Source of the DNA: Rhodospirillales bacterium
Lineage (GTDB): Bacteria > Pseudomonadota > Alphaproteobacteria > Rhodospirillales > Shumkoniaceae
Direction: 5' to 3'
Assembly: GCA_018432935.1 (NCBI GenBank)
Contig: JAHDSF010000021.1
Location: 62,001-126,000, forward strand
Length of the DNA: 64,000 nt
Part shown: positions 1 through 9,299 of the stretch, piece by piece
How positions within the stretch are numbered: the first letter of the stretch is position 1
How the letters are laid out: the number at the start of each line of letters is the position of its first letter
The notes under the pieces: generated by a model
Told to the model about the DNA's origin: nothing
Seen by the model: only the letters and a program-made list of their open reading frames with translations
The model's database searches: none
Program-made: the position numbers and the translations under genes

Positions 1-363
1 ACCGCCTGCCAGCGCGCGATGGCCGCTCTGGCCGATGCCCAGGCACGGCTGGGCGAGACCAACCGGCGCCGCGCCGCGGCTGGCGAGCTTCCGTTGCGCT
101 GCGGCATCGGGCTTCACATGGGCGACGTCATGTACGGCAACATCGGGGTGCCGAGCCGGCTCGAGTTCACCGTCATCGGCGCCGCCGCCAACGAGGCGGC
201 ACGGGTTGAAACCCTCTGCAAGATCCTCGGCCGCTCGGTGCTTGCCTCGAAAGCCTTTGCCCAGGTCGTGCCGGGGGCGTGGGTCTCGCTCGGCTCGCAC
301 GAGCTGCGCGGGGTCAGCGGGACGCGCGAGATCTTCGGTCTGGCCCAGGAGGCGGCGGCGTGA
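1..363 (+). CDS. Adenylate/guanylate cyclase, C-terminal part (class III)
   Basis: The open frame runs in from the left edge, so only the last 120 residues are present. They match the second half of a class III nucleotide cyclase catalytic domain: GIGLHMGDVMYGNIG, followed by LEFTVIGAAANEAARVE. The second stretch carries the asparagine and arginine that normally position the substrate and stabilise the transition state. The likely reaction is ATP to cAMP, although ATP versus GTP cannot be decided from this fragment. The domain ends the protein, so any sensor region must lie upstream of the window. The gene converges on putA with a gap of about 10 bases. The start is not visible. Confidence 0.85.
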   Translation, partial: TACQRAMAALADAQARLGETNRRRAAAGELPLRCGIGLHMGDVMYGNIGVPSRLEFTVIGAAANEAARVETLCKILGRSVLASKAFAQVVPGAWVSLGSHELRGVSGTREIFGLAQEAAA

Positions 364-372
364 CCCAGAGGG

Positions 373-3300
373 TCAAGGGTCTTCCGCCAGCGACGCCAAC
401 TCGGTGTTGCCTCCGATCGCTGCCGTGTTGACGCTCACCGTCTGCTCGGCGGCGAAGCGGGCAAGATAGTGCGGGCCGCCGGCCTTGGGGCCGGTGCCGG
501 ATAGCCGCTCGCCCCCGAACGGCTGCACTCCGACCACCGCCCCCACCATGTTGCGGTTGACGTAGACGTTGCCGATCCTGGCGCGGGCGGCGATCCGCTG
601 CACGTTGGCGTCGATCCGGCTGTGGATGCCCAGAGTCAGCCCGAAGCCGGTGCGGTTGACGGCGTCGACGACCGCATCGAGCCGATCGGCGGCGTAGCGC
701 ACCACGTGGACGATCGGCCCGAACACCTCGCCCGTGAGCCGTGAGACGTCGTCGATCTCGAATGCCCGCGGCGCGAAGAAGGTGCCGCGATCGAGGCCGA
801 CCGGGAGAGGCGTCCGCGCGGCCTCGCGGCCGATCCGCGCCATCTTCTTCGCATGCGCCGCCAGGCGCCTTCTCGCCGCCTCGTCGATCACCGGGCCGAC
901 GTCGGTCGACAGCCGGCGCGGATCGCCCACGACAAGCTCCTCGGCGGCCCCGGCCAGCATGACGAGGACGCGATCTGCGATGCCCTCCTGCAGGAACAGG
1001 ACGCGCAGACACGAGCAGCGCTGTCCGGCGGAGCGGAAGGCGCTGGCGATCACGTCGTCGACGACCTGCTCGGCCAGGGCCGAGGAATCGACGATCATCG
1101 CATTCTGCCCGCCGGTCTCGGCGATCAGCACCGGGATCGGCCCGGCATGGGCCGCGAGGGCGCGCGAAATCGCCTGTCCGGTGGTGGTCGAGCCGGTGAA
1201 GGCGACCCCGGCAGTCCGCTCGTCCGCGACCAGCGCCGCCCCCAGTTCCCCGCTGCCGGGCAGGAACTGAAGTGCGCTCGCGGGGATGCCCGCTTCGTGG
1301 AGCAGACGGACTGCCAGGGCGGCGACCAGCGGCGTCTGCGGCGCCGGCTTCGCGACCACGCAGTTGCCCGCTGCCAGGGCCGCCGCGACCTGGCCGGTGA
1401 AGATCGCGAGCGGAAAGTTCCAGGGGCTGATGCAGACGAAGGCGCCGCGGCCGTGGCAGCGCAGGGTGTTGCTCTCTCCTGTGCTGCCCTTCAGCCCCCG
1501 GGGGGCAAGGTCGGCGCGGGCGGCGGCGGCGTAGTAGCGGAGGAAGTCGACCGCCTCCCGCACCTCCGCCAGGGCATCGGGAATGGTGCGGCCGCCTTCG
1601 GCCACCACCAGCGCCATCAGTTCCGCCCGCCGCTGCTCGAACGTGTCGGCCGCGCGCTCCAGTACGGCGGCGCGTTCCTCGATGGAGGTTGCGCGCCAGG
1701 CGGGGAACGCCTCCTCGGCGACCGCGAGCGTCAGGGCTGCCTGCTCCGGTCCTGCCTCGACCACGATGCCGACCCGCCGCTCGTGGTCGGCCGGCTCGCG
1801 GACCTCGCGCTCGTTCCCCGCTGCCGCGTGGCCGCCGACCAGGGGCGCCGCCCGCCACTCGTTGGCCCAGGCCCGTTCCATCCCCTGGTGGAGCGCCGCG
1901 ACCGCCAGCGGGTCGGCAAGCTCGATCCCGGCCGAGTTCAGGCGCTCGCCGCCGTAGAGATCGCGGGGCAGGAGGATGCGGGGGTGGGGGGAGCACCCGG
2001 CGCGCCGCACGTCCGCCACCGGGTCGCGGATCACCTCGTCGATCGGCAGTGCGTCCGACTGGATGCGGCTGACGAACGAGGTGTTGGCGCCGTTCTCGAG
2101 CAGGCGGCGCACCAGATAGGGCAGCAGCTCCTCGTGGCTGCCGACGGGGGCATAGACGCGCACGGGCGCCGCCCCGCCAAGCTCCGCATACAGCGCCTCG
2201 CCCATGCCGTGAAGGCGCTGGAATTCCCAGTCGCGCCCGCCGCCCGCCATCTCCACCGCGGCGGCGACCGACAGCGCGTTGTGGGTGGCGAACTGGGGGT
2301 ACAGCAAGCCCCGGGCATCGAGCAGGCGCCGTGCGCAGGCCAGCCACGAAACGTCGGTCGCCGCCTTGCGGGTGAACACGGGGTAGCCTTCCAGCCCGGC
2401 CTGCTGGGCGCGCTTGATCTCGGTGTCCCAGTAGGCGCCCTTGACCAGCCGCACGGGGATGCGCCGGCCGCCGTTGCGGGCCAGCTCCTCCAGCCACGTC
2501 AGCGCCGGCATCGCCCGCTTCTGGTAGGCCTGCACCGCCAGCCCGAAGCCGTCCCAGCCGGCGCACGCCGGGTCCAGGTAGACGGCCGCGAAGACGTCGA
2601 GCTGGATGTCCAGCCGGTCCGCCTCCTCGGCGTCTAGGGTCAGAAGGACGTCCCCTTCGCGGCAGGCGGCCGCGATCGCGCGCACCCGATCGACCAGCAC
2701 CGGAACGGACCGTTCCGTTTGCGCAAACTCGACGCGGGGATGGAGCCCGGACAGCTTGAGCGATACCCCCGGCCTGTCGCTGCTGCCGGCGAAGGCGCGG
2801 GCGATCGCTGCAACCGCCGGAATGTACTTCTCGAAGTAGGCATGGGCATCGGCCGCCGTTCGCGCCGCCTCGCCCAGGACGTCGAAGGAGAACAGCTCGC
2901 CCCGGCGTTCCCGCGCCCGGGCGAGGGCTTCCTCGACAGTGCGCCCCAGCACGAACTGGCGTCCCAGGATCTGCATGGCGTGGGCGAGCGCCTCGCGGAT
3001 CACCGGCTCGCCCAGCCGCGCGATCAGGCGTTCCAGGAACGCGCGCGGGCCGCCGGCGTCGTCCTCCAGCCGCAGCACGCGGCCGGTCAGCATCAGCGCC
3101 CAGGTCGAGGCGTTGACGAACAGGTCGCTGCCGGCGTGGCGCTCCCAGTCGGCGGCGGCGAGCTTGTCGCGGATGATGCGGTCCTTGGTCTCGGCATCTG
3201 GGATGCGCAAGAGCGCCTCGGCCAGGCACATCAGCGCGACCCCTTCCCGGGTCGACAGGGCGAAGGCGTGAAGGAAGCGGTCGAGCGGGCTGGCGGTCCG

Positions 3301-3471
3301 GCGTCCCGCGCGCACACCCTCGACCAGCGCCCGTGCCCGCTCGCGCACCCGTAGCGCGGCCTCGGCCGGCAGCGCCGCGAGATCGGCAAGCTCGTGCACC
3401 GTCTCGGCCTCGTCGCGGAGCCAGGCGCGGGCGATCGCCTCGCGCGAAGGGGTCTTCCAGGGTCCGGCCAT
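373..3471 (-). CDS. putA: Bifunctional proline dehydrogenase / P5C dehydrogenase PutA
   Basis: PutA oxidises proline to glutamate in two steps using FAD and then NAD+. The protein has 1032 residues. An FAD proline dehydrogenase barrel covers roughly residues 60-480, with RIPVRLVKGAYWDTEIK near 340. An aldehyde dehydrogenase domain covers roughly 510-980, with catalytic Glu in IAETGGQNAM near 784 and catalytic Cys in AGQRCSCLRV near 818. It lacks the N-terminal ribbon-helix-helix DNA-binding domain of the roughly 1320-residue enterobacterial PutA, so it is a short, catalytic-only form and cannot repress its own gene. The ATG is preceded by a good Shine-Dalgarno (GGAGGT, three bases upstream). 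No dedicated regulator or PutP transporter lies next to it. Confidence 0.96.
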   Translation of the reverse strand: MAGPWKTPSREAIARAWLRDEAETVHELADLAALPAEAALRVRERARALVEGVRAGRRTASPLDRFLHAFALSTREGVALMCLAEALLRIPDAETKDRIIRDKLAAADWERHAGSDLFVNASTWALMLTGRVLRLEDDAGGPRAFLERLIARLGEPVIREALAHAMQILGRQFVLGRTVEEALARARERRGELFSFDVLGEAARTAADAHAYFEKYIPAVAAIARAFAGSSDRPGVSLKLSGLHPRVEFAQTERSVPVLVDRVRAIAAACREGDVLLTLDAEEADRLDIQLDVFAAVYLDPACAGWDGFGLAVQAYQKRAMPALTWLEELARNGGRRIPVRLVKGAYWDTEIKRAQQAGLEGYPVFTRKAATDVSWLACARRLLDARGLLYPQFATHNALSVAAAVEMAGGGRDWEFQRLHGMGEALYAELGGAAPVRVYAPVGSHEELLPYLVRRLLENGANTSFVSRIQSDALPIDEVIRDPVADVRRAGCSPHPRILLPRDLYGGERLNSAGIELADPLAVAALHQGMERAWANEWRAAPLVGGHAAAGNEREVREPADHERRVGIVVEAGPEQAALTLAVAEEAFPAWRATSIEERAAVLERAADTFEQRRAELMALVVAEGGRTIPDALAEVREAVDFLRYYAAAARADLAPRGLKGSTGESNTLRCHGRGAFVCISPWNFPLAIFTGQVAAALAAGNCVVAKPAPQTPLVAALAVRLLHEAGIPASALQFLPGSGELGAALVADERTAGVAFTGSTTTGQAISRALAAHAGPIPVLIAETGGQNAMIVDSSALAEQVVDDVIASAFRSAGQRCSCLRVLFLQEGIADRVLVMLAGAAEELVVGDPRRLSTDVGPVIDEAARRRLAAHAKKMARIGREAARTPLPVGLDRGTFFAPRAFEIDDVSRLTGEVFGPIVHVVRYAADRLDAVVDAVNRTGFGLTLGIHSRIDANVQRIAARARIGNVYVNRNMVGAVVGVQPFGGERLSGTGPKAGGPHYLARFAAEQTVSVNTAAIGGNTELASLAEDP

Positions 3472-3520
3472 GGCACCTCCAGCCCTTTAGCTGGGGCGCC
3501 GCAGACCGTGCGTCACCGGC

Positions 3521-4270
3521 TCACTGGATGCCGGCGTTGTTCTTCGCCAGCGCCGCACGAGCGCGATCCCGGTATTCGGGGTCGATGCCTTCGAGCGCGC
3601 GATCGCGGCCTGCCCGCGCCAGTTCGCGCGACGGGCCTTCGGGCAGCCTGTCTGCGGCGAGACCTAGCGCCTGGTAGGCCGCATCGAAGTCGCCCTTGCT
3701 TAAGGAGTCATTGCCCAAGATCAGCAGCGCATCGGCGTCACCGTGCATCGCCCTCCTAAGGAGGCGCCAGCGTTCTGGGTCGTAATCGGGGTCGTCGGTC
3801 CAGAAGCCGCGCGCGTCAAGGGTATCGGGGCCGGGTTCGACGGGGTCGGCCAATACGACCAAACGAATCCCACGATGGCGAGCCTCGAAAGTTCGCACCA
3901 AGAGCTGTGTGATCTCGACGCGCCGCTCGCAATCCGTCGCGTACTGGAGGTAGGCCCTGTAGCCTTCGCCGTGCGACAAAACCCGTGCAGACGGAAGGAA
4001 GACGTTCGGTTCCACCTCGCGCAAGATCTCGTTGAATGGCCACACCGCTGGCTCCCGCGCGGCTTGCCCAACAAGGATATCCACGCCAACAAGGCATTCC
4101 GTGCGGGGGTACTGCGGTTGGAAGTCGCGCTGCCAGGAATCAGCGTTCATTGGCGCTCGCGACTGACTGAGCAAGAGGCCCGTCCCGAAAAGAGCCAGCG
4201 CTCCAAGACCGACGCCCGAGCGCCTAAGCAAACGCTGCCATGCCATGGGAACCCTTGTTGAGGAGCTCAT
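3521..4270 (-). CDS. Membrane-anchored protein of unknown function
   Basis: I do not recognise this family. The product is about 249 residues, with one hydrophobic segment near the N-terminus (GVGLGALALFGTGLLL) preceded by arginines, so it is probably anchored with the bulk outside the cytoplasm. The C-terminal third (DADALLILGNDSLSKGDFD, then YQALGLAADRL) looks like a single Sel1/TPR-type helical repeat, which is weak evidence for a protein-interaction role. I chose the ATG at 4270. A TTG two codons upstream and an ATG at 4246, with AAGGG five bases before it, are alternatives. It lies about 50 bases upstream of putA on the same strand, with no functional link that I can argue. Confidence 0.6.
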   Translation of the reverse strand: MSSSTRVPMAWQRLLRRSGVGLGALALFGTGLLLSQSRAPMNADSWQRDFQPQYPRTECLVGVDILVGQAAREPAVWPFNEILREVEPNVFLPSARVLSHGEGYRAYLQYATDCERRVEITQLLVRTFEARHRGIRLVVLADPVEPGPDTLDARGFWTDDPDYDPERWRLLRRAMHGDADALLILGNDSLSKGDFDAAYQALGLAADRLPEGPSRELARAGRDRALEGIDPEYRDRARAALAKNNAGIQ

Positions 4271-4621
4271 CGACAACTCTTATGAAAGGTACGACGCAGT
4301 TATTCTACCGCCGAGGCAGGTACACGTCGATGTATCCACGTCCGCGTCCCATCCATAGGGATGGTCGAAAGGCGGCCGAAACACCATCGGGGTGGCCGGC
4401 CGGTAGCTATGGGCGGAACTGGGTCGTGAGTCACCATGGTCACCGCCCCTGCGGAACCACGTGCTGCCTCTGAAGACCTGGGCCATGCGCCGTCCGTCCT
4501 GGTCCAAAGGAAAAGGATGCCAACGGACAGTCACCTGCAAGCCATCGAAATGGTGAAACGTGTTAGTCCCGTGCTGAACCATGATCGGCCCGCCCGAACA
4601 AAGAGATATGTCAACACTCAC
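4271..4621. other. Intergenic stretch without a convincing gene
   Basis: About 350 bases lie between two minus-strand genes. A minus-strand frame of 113 codons crosses it, but its composition is not protein-like and no family is recognisable. I see no tRNA, repeat or clear promoter. Confidence 0.4.
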
Positions 4622-5476
4622 TCATTCCACGTCCCGCGCCACGCGGAAGCCGACGGTGTAGCTATGGACCTCGACGTGGTTGCGGGCGCGGGAGGCGGAA
4701 CGGGCGAGGCGGGGGACGTAGTACCAGGCGCCGCCGCGCACGACGCGGTGGCTGCAGTCGCCCGAGAGCCGGGGCGAGGCATCGGCGTGGGCGTCGGCGT
4801 GGCTTTCGTTCCAGCAGTCGGCGACCCAGTCCCAGACGTTGCCGGCGCTGTCGAACAGCCCCCATGGGTTGGCGGGCAGCGAGGCGACGGGGGCCGAACC
4901 CTTGCCGGAAAACGGGGTGCCGCAGTCGCGGCAGTTGGCGTGCCCCGGGCTTGCCGCGTCTCCCCACCAGTAGGCGGTCGCGGTGCCGGCGCGGGCGGCG
5001 TACTCCCACTCCGCCTCGCCGGGCAGGCGGTAGGGTCTGCCGGCCCGCGCGGAGAGCCAGCGCAGGTAGCCTTCGATCTCGGCGAAGGTGACGTTGATGA
5101 CCGGCCGGCGCCCGCGGCCCCAGCCGTGATCGTCGGGGCTGGGCTTGCAGGCGCCCGCGGCGGCGCACGCTTCCCATTCGGCGAAGGTCACCTCGGTGCG
5201 TCCGATCGCGAAGGGCCTGGCGACGGTCACCCGGCGGGCCGGCCGCTCGGAAGCATCGCCGGCGTCGTCGCCCATGACGAAGGCGCCGGCCGGCACCACG
5301 GTCATCTCGGGGCAAACCTCGCAGTCGCGGAAGACCGAGCCCGGAGATTGCGCGGCAGCCGGCACTGCGGCGAAGAGGCAACCACAGAGACACAGAGACA
5401 CAAAGGAAAATCCCTCACCCGCACGGCCAGGGAGGGCGGGGGCCATCGCCCTCACCTTCCCATGCCCTTCGTGCAT
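4622..5476 (-). CDS. Secreted formylglycine-generating-enzyme (SUMF1)-like protein
   Basis: This is a 284-residue protein of the FGE-sulfatase/SUMF1 fold: EMTVVPAGAFVMG near residue 60, then YRLPGEAEWEYAARAG, NVWDWVADCW, RVVRGGAWYY and the final GFRVARD. The family includes true formylglycine-generating enzymes and many secreted proteins of unknown role. I see no sulfatase nearby, so catalytic activity is not implied. The N-terminus has a signal peptide (hydrophobic core around residues 22-37, cleavage probably after AAA). That core, together with the GAGGA ribosome site and the ATG at 5476, is encoded within the inverted-repeat element at 5380-5508. An internal ATG at 5446 with its own GGAAGG site would also preserve the signal peptide. 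The gene sits just downstream of korB on the same strand. Confidence 0.8.
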   Translation of the reverse strand: MHEGHGKVRAMAPALPGRAGEGFSFVSLCLCGCLFAAVPAAAQSPGSVFRDCEVCPEMTVVPAGAFVMGDDAGDASERPARRVTVARPFAIGRTEVTFAEWEACAAAGACKPSPDDHGWGRGRRPVINVTFAEIEGYLRWLSARAGRPYRLPGEAEWEYAARAGTATAYWWGDAASPGHANCRDCGTPFSGKGSAPVASLPANPWGLFDSAGNVWDWVADCWNESHADAHADASPRLSGDCSHRVVRGGAWYYVPRLARSASRARNHVEVHSYTVGFRVARDVE

Positions 5477-5508
5477 GGCTTCCTCTGTGTCTCTGCGCCT
5501 CTGTGGTT
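5380..5508. repeat. Inverted-repeat element between korB and the SUMF1-like gene
   Basis: Two 28-base arms (5380-5407 and 5481-5508), both reading AACCACAGAG at the outer end, are inverted relative to each other and agree at 25 of 28 positions by direct comparison. They enclose about 70 bases that themselves contain a CCATGC/GCATGG hairpin. The arm consensus resembles a family of CACAGAG-rich intergenic palindromes found in many bacteria, whose translations read like ETQRH or FVSLCLCG. Here the left arm is translated as part of a signal peptide. Confidence 0.75.
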
Positions 5509-5519
5509 CGTTGACCTTC

Positions 5520-6359
5520 TCACACCTCGAAGGCGCGCTCGATCTCTTCCGGCGTGTAGCGCGCCGCGGGCGGCAGTTTGTAGGGAGCCCGGTTCGAGAT
5601 GTAGAGCACGCCGGTGGTCAGCCCGTCGTCGCCCATCAGCCGCTCGCCGGCCTCGGCGAGGTTGCAGGCGGGTGCCGCCTTGGTCGCGTGCACCATCTCC
5701 TTCCAGGCCTTCTCCTCCGGGCGGTAGGTGACGCACGGGCTGAGCACCTGGATGAAGGCGAAGCCGGGGTGGCGGATGCCGTCGACGATCAGCTTGGTCA
5801 CCCCGTTGGGATCGCCGGCGAAGCCGCGGGCGATGAAGCTGGCGCCAGCGGCCAAAGCAACCGCGCAGGGCTGGAACGGGCTGACCCCGGTGCCGTGCGG
5901 GGTCAGCTTCGAGCCCTCCCACTCGGGCGCCGTGGTCGGCGAGGCCTGGCCCTTGGTCATGCCGTAGACCTCGTTGTCCATGACGATGTAGGTGAGGTCG
6001 ACGTTGCGCCGGCAGGCGTGCAGGAAGTGGTTGCCGCCGATCGAAAAGCCGTCGCCGTCGCCGCCGGCCACCAGCACGGTCAGATCAGGGCGGGCGAGCT
6101 TGAGTCCGGTCGCGGTCGCCAGCGCCCTGCCGTGCACGGTGTGGAAGCCGTACAGGCTGGTGTAGGCGGGGATGCGCGACGAGCAGCCGATGCCGGAGAT
6201 GATCGCCACGTCCTCACGCGGCAATCCCAGCTCGGCCAGCGCCTTGGTGATCGAGGACAGCACCGAGTAGTCGCCGCAGCCAGGGCACCACACCGGCTTG
6301 GTGTCGGAGCGGTAGTCCTTGGCCTCGAGCTGGGCCTTTTCCTTCACAGCGGTAGCCAT
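5520..6359 (-). CDS. korB: 2-oxoacid:ferredoxin oxidoreductase, beta subunit
   Basis: This is the thiamine-diphosphate-binding subunit of a 2-oxoglutarate (or related 2-oxoacid) ferredoxin oxidoreductase, which forms the acyl-CoA and reduces ferredoxin. In 279 residues it has VWCPGCGDYSVL near residue 23, GIGCSSRIP near 56, and the TPP/Mg motif GGDGDGFSIGGNHF near 98-111. The later cysteine in VLSPCVTYR fits the fourth iron-sulfur ligand of the family. It lies 13 bases downstream of korA, and the two-gene arrangement is typical of KorAB. 2-Oxoglutarate is the likely substrate, but pyruvate or another 2-oxoacid cannot be excluded from sequence alone. Confidence 0.93.
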   Translation of the reverse strand: MATAVKEKAQLEAKDYRSDTKPVWCPGCGDYSVLSSITKALAELGLPREDVAIISGIGCSSRIPAYTSLYGFHTVHGRALATATGLKLARPDLTVLVAGGDGDGFSIGGNHFLHACRRNVDLTYIVMDNEVYGMTKGQASPTTAPEWEGSKLTPHGTGVSPFQPCAVALAAGASFIARGFAGDPNGVTKLIVDGIRHPGFAFIQVLSPCVTYRPEEKAWKEMVHATKAAPACNLAEAGERLMGDDGLTTGVLYISNRAPYKLPPAARYTPEEIERAFEV

Positions 6360-6372
6360 GGTCTCTCTCCGA

Positions 6373-8118
6373 TCACCAGTTCATCAGTTCGTGCAGGACC
6401 TTGGCCGGCCGGATCGGCAGCGGACCCGGCTGGCTGTAGACCTTGACGTCGTCGGGCAGATCGAAGTGTGCAAAAAGATAGTGGTAGAACTGCTGCGAGT
6501 GGCTCTGCTCGACCACCAGCACCCGTTTCACACCTTCCATCGCCTGGCGGAACCGCTCGTACTGCACCGGGGCGAGCAGGCGGATCGAGATCAGCTTGAC
6601 CTCGTGGCCGGCGCGGCGGGCATGGCCGATCGCCTCCCGCGAGGGGCCGGTCGACGAACCCCAGGTGATGATCGCCGTCTCGCCTTCGCCCTCGATATCA
6701 GCCCAGTGCTTGCCGAAGTTGAAGGCCATCAGCTTGCGCTGGCGCTTCTCGAGCTGCTCGAGATGGTGCTCGGCCTGGCTGGAGGGCGTGCCCTTCTGGT
6801 TGTGCTCGAGGCCGTCGGCGACGTACTCGCCATCCGGGGTGCCCGGGATGGCCATCGGCGACACGCCGGACGGCGTCACCTTGTAGCGCTCGTAGCCCTC
6901 CGGCCCAGGCTCGGCGACTAGGCGATCGGCGCGGAAGCACGGATCGGCCGGCTGGTCGATGATGCAGCGGGTCTGGCCCAGCATCTGGTCGGTCAGGACG
7001 ATCGCCGCCGTCTGCAGCTTCTCCGCCAGATAGACGCTCCACTGGGTGGTGAACAGGCAATCGGCGACCGAGTTGGTGGCCGTCACCAGGTGGGGCGCGT
7101 CGCCGTGCAGGCCGTACAGAGCGATGTTGAGGTCGACCTGCTCTGACTTGGTCGGGATGCCGGTCGAAGGCCCGCCGCGCTGCACGTCGATGAGCACCAC
7201 CGGGGTCTCGGAAGCGACCGCCAGCCCGATCGATTCCGTCATCAGCGACAGTCCCGGCCCGGCGGTCGCGGTCAGCGACGGCACGCCGCCGAACGAGCCG
7301 CCGATCGCCATGTTGATCGAGGCGAGCTCGTCCTCGGCCTGGACCAGGTGGCCGCCGACCTTCTCGAGGTTGGGGGCCATCCACTCGAGAACCTCGGTGG
7401 CGGGCGTGATCGGGTAGGCGGCGACGAAACGTACCCCGGCACGGATCGCGCCCAGGCCGCAGGCCTCGTTGCCGCTGATGTTCCAGCGGCTGTTCTGCAC
7501 TGTCTTGACGTACCGGCGGGTGCGCTTGAGGCGGCAGCGGGCCTCGATGCCCTCGCCGAAGGCGAAGCCGGCGGCGACCGCGTCGGTGCTGGCCTTCAGC
7601 ACCTCCAGCCCCTTCTTGCCGAGCGCATGCTCGACCGTGCCGAGCACCGCGTCGCGGGGCAGGCCGAACAGCGCGGCGCAGGCGCCGAGCGCGATCATGT
7701 TGGGACGGCCGCCGGGAATCTCGGCTGCCATCTTCTTCAGCGGCATGTCGAGAATCTTCGCGCCGGTCGCCTTGATCCAGTCGGGGGCCTCGCCGTTGTC
7801 GGGGTCGGTCAGCACGATGCTGCGCTCCTCCAGCCCGATCTCCGCCTTGAAGCGCTGGGTGCTTACCCAGTCGAAGGCGAACAGAAGATCGAACCAGTTG
7901 CCGACGCTGACGATCTCGCGCGGCGACAACCGCACGAAAGCCGCCGCCTCGCCGCCGCGGATCTGCGGCCCGAGGGAGCGCGTCATGAACCCATAGAGAT
8001 CCGACTGCGCCGCCGCGTCGAGAAGCATCTGACCGGCCGTCATCACGCCGGCTCCGCCGCTGCCGGCGAAGGTCACCGAAACCGTCACCGGGGCGTCGTT
8101 CTTGCTGTTTGAGCTCAT
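6373..8118 (-). CDS. korA: 2-oxoacid:ferredoxin oxidoreductase, fused gamma-alpha subunit
   Basis: This is the partner of KorB. The first 190 or so residues form the gamma domain (VTFAGSGGAGVMTAGQMLLD; RGGEAAAFVRLS). The alpha domain follows, with NEACGLGAIRAGVRFVAAYP, TPATEVLEWM, QAEDELASINMAIGGSFGG and the conserved PSTGIPTKSEQ loop, so this is the fused gamma-alpha type. I chose the ATG at 8118 because GGAAGGA lies three bases upstream on the minus strand. An ATG at 8133 and a frame open to 8313 exist, but the extra residues are arginine-rich and unlike the family. The roughly 250 bases between this start and ubiA presumably hold the kor promoter, which I could not pinpoint. Confidence 0.93.
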   Translation of the reverse strand: MSSNSKNDAPVTVSVTFAGSGGAGVMTAGQMLLDAAAQSDLYGFMTRSLGPQIRGGEAAAFVRLSPREIVSVGNWFDLLFAFDWVSTQRFKAEIGLEERSIVLTDPDNGEAPDWIKATGAKILDMPLKKMAAEIPGGRPNMIALGACAALFGLPRDAVLGTVEHALGKKGLEVLKASTDAVAAGFAFGEGIEARCRLKRTRRYVKTVQNSRWNISGNEACGLGAIRAGVRFVAAYPITPATEVLEWMAPNLEKVGGHLVQAEDELASINMAIGGSFGGVPSLTATAGPGLSLMTESIGLAVASETPVVLIDVQRGGPSTGIPTKSEQVDLNIALYGLHGDAPHLVTATNSVADCLFTTQWSVYLAEKLQTAAIVLTDQMLGQTRCIIDQPADPCFRADRLVAEPGPEGYERYKVTPSGVSPMAIPGTPDGEYVADGLEHNQKGTPSSQAEHHLEQLEKRQRKLMAFNFGKHWADIEGEGETAIITWGSSTGPSREAIGHARRAGHEVKLISIRLLAPVQYERFRQAMEGVKRVLVVEQSHSQQFYHYLFAHFDLPDDVKVYSQPGPLPIRPAKVLHELMNW

Positions 8119-8372
8119 CCGTCCTTCCGCCATCACGCTTGTCTGTCTTCGCCTTACGACCGCGCGCAAAGGCTCTGCCCGGGCGCTGCGCCTGGGTCCG
8201 TTTGCCGGCCTCGTCAGTGTGGGATCTGCGCGCAGGGGCTTTCTCGCCATCGCGGCACTGTCCGCCGCCGTCCGATCACCCGTCAAGACTAGCCGACGGT
8301 GGAAAATTGGCAACAGGAATCGGCCCGAATCGGTTGATCATGTTGCATATGATACCTGCGTTTTAGGCAATC

Positions 8373-9299
8373 TCAGATGCCGGCCAGCACGCGTGCGGCG
8401 ACCATGCCCGTCAGAAGGATCAACCCGAAGTCCCGGTTTGCGCGGAACTTCGCGAGGCAGTCCTTGGGCTTGTCGAGGTCTACGGTGGCGGCCTGCCAGC
8501 CGAGGTGGGCAGAGGCGATCGCCAGCACCGCGAAGAACGGCCAGGCCATGTCGGCAAGGTCGCCGGCCAGCGCCAGCAGAATGGCGGCGCCGCCATAGAA
8601 GCCGAACAGCCACGGCCGGGTGCGCGTGCCCAGCCGCAGCGCGGTCGACTTCAGGCCGAGCACGGCATCGTCCTCCTTGTCCTGGTGGGCGTAGATGGTG
8701 TCGTAGCCGAGCGTCCAGCAGATGCCGGCCGCATAGAGCGCCAGCGCCGGCGCGTCCAGGGTGCCGCGCACCGCCGTCCAGCCGACCAGCGCACCCCAGT
8801 TGAAGGCAAGCCCCAGCACCGCCTGCGGCCACCAGGTGATGCGCTTCATCATCGGATAGGCCGCCAGCACCGGCAGCGAGGCGGCCCCGACCCACACGGT
8901 AACCGTGTTGAATTGCGTCAGCACCAGGAACCCGGCAGCAGTCAGGAGCAGGAACCAGGCGAGCGCCTGGGCGACCGAGACCTGCCCCGAGGCGACCGGC
9001 CGGGTCGCGGTGCGCGCCACCCGGGCATCGAAATCACGGTCGAAGAGGTCGTTCAGGGTGCAGCCGGCGCCACGCATGATCACCGCCCCGGCACCGAACA
9101 GGACGATCAGGCGCAAATCCGGCCAGCCGTCCGACGCCAGGGCAACGCTCCACCAGCAGGGCAGCAGCAGGAGCCAAGTCCCGATCGGCCGGTCAAGCCT
9201 GGCCAGGCGTGCGAACGGCCGCGCCGCCCGCGGCAGCCAACGATCGACCCACCCGTCCTGCGGGATGTCGCTGGCGAAGACGAGCCGGGTGTCCGTCAT
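8373..9299 (-). CDS. ubiA: 4-hydroxybenzoate polyprenyltransferase UbiA
   Basis: UbiA is an integral membrane enzyme that attaches the polyprenyl tail to 4-hydroxybenzoate in ubiquinone synthesis. The product is about 308 residues with eight or nine hydrophobic segments. Both aspartate-rich Mg-pyrophosphate motifs are present: NDLFDRDFDARV in the first half and YDTIYAHQDKEDD in the second. The start is taken at the ATG 9299 (MTDTRLVFAS). An ATG three codons upstream (9308) is equally possible, and the frame further upstream (to 9443) reads as non-coding. The gene is divergent from the TetR-RND operon that follows. Confidence 0.93.
   Translation of the reverse strand: MTDTRLVFASDIPQDGWVDRWLPRAARPFARLARLDRPIGTWLLLLPCWWSVALASDGWPDLRLIVLFGAGAVIMRGAGCTLNDLFDRDFDARVARTATRPVASGQVSVAQALAWFLLLTAAGFLVLTQFNTVTVWVGAASLPVLAAYPMMKRITWWPQAVLGLAFNWGALVGWTAVRGTLDAPALALYAAGICWTLGYDTIYAHQDKEDDAVLGLKSTALRLGTRTRPWLFGFYGGAAILLALAGDLADMAWPFFAVLAIASAHLGWQAATVDLDKPKDCLAKFRANRDFGLILLTGMVAARVLAGI

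Noticed and set aside
4280-4621. A minus-strand frame of 113 codons in the gap before the SUMF1-like gene
   Set aside because: No homology-like pattern, no ribosome site that stands out, and odd composition. I treat the gap as non-coding.
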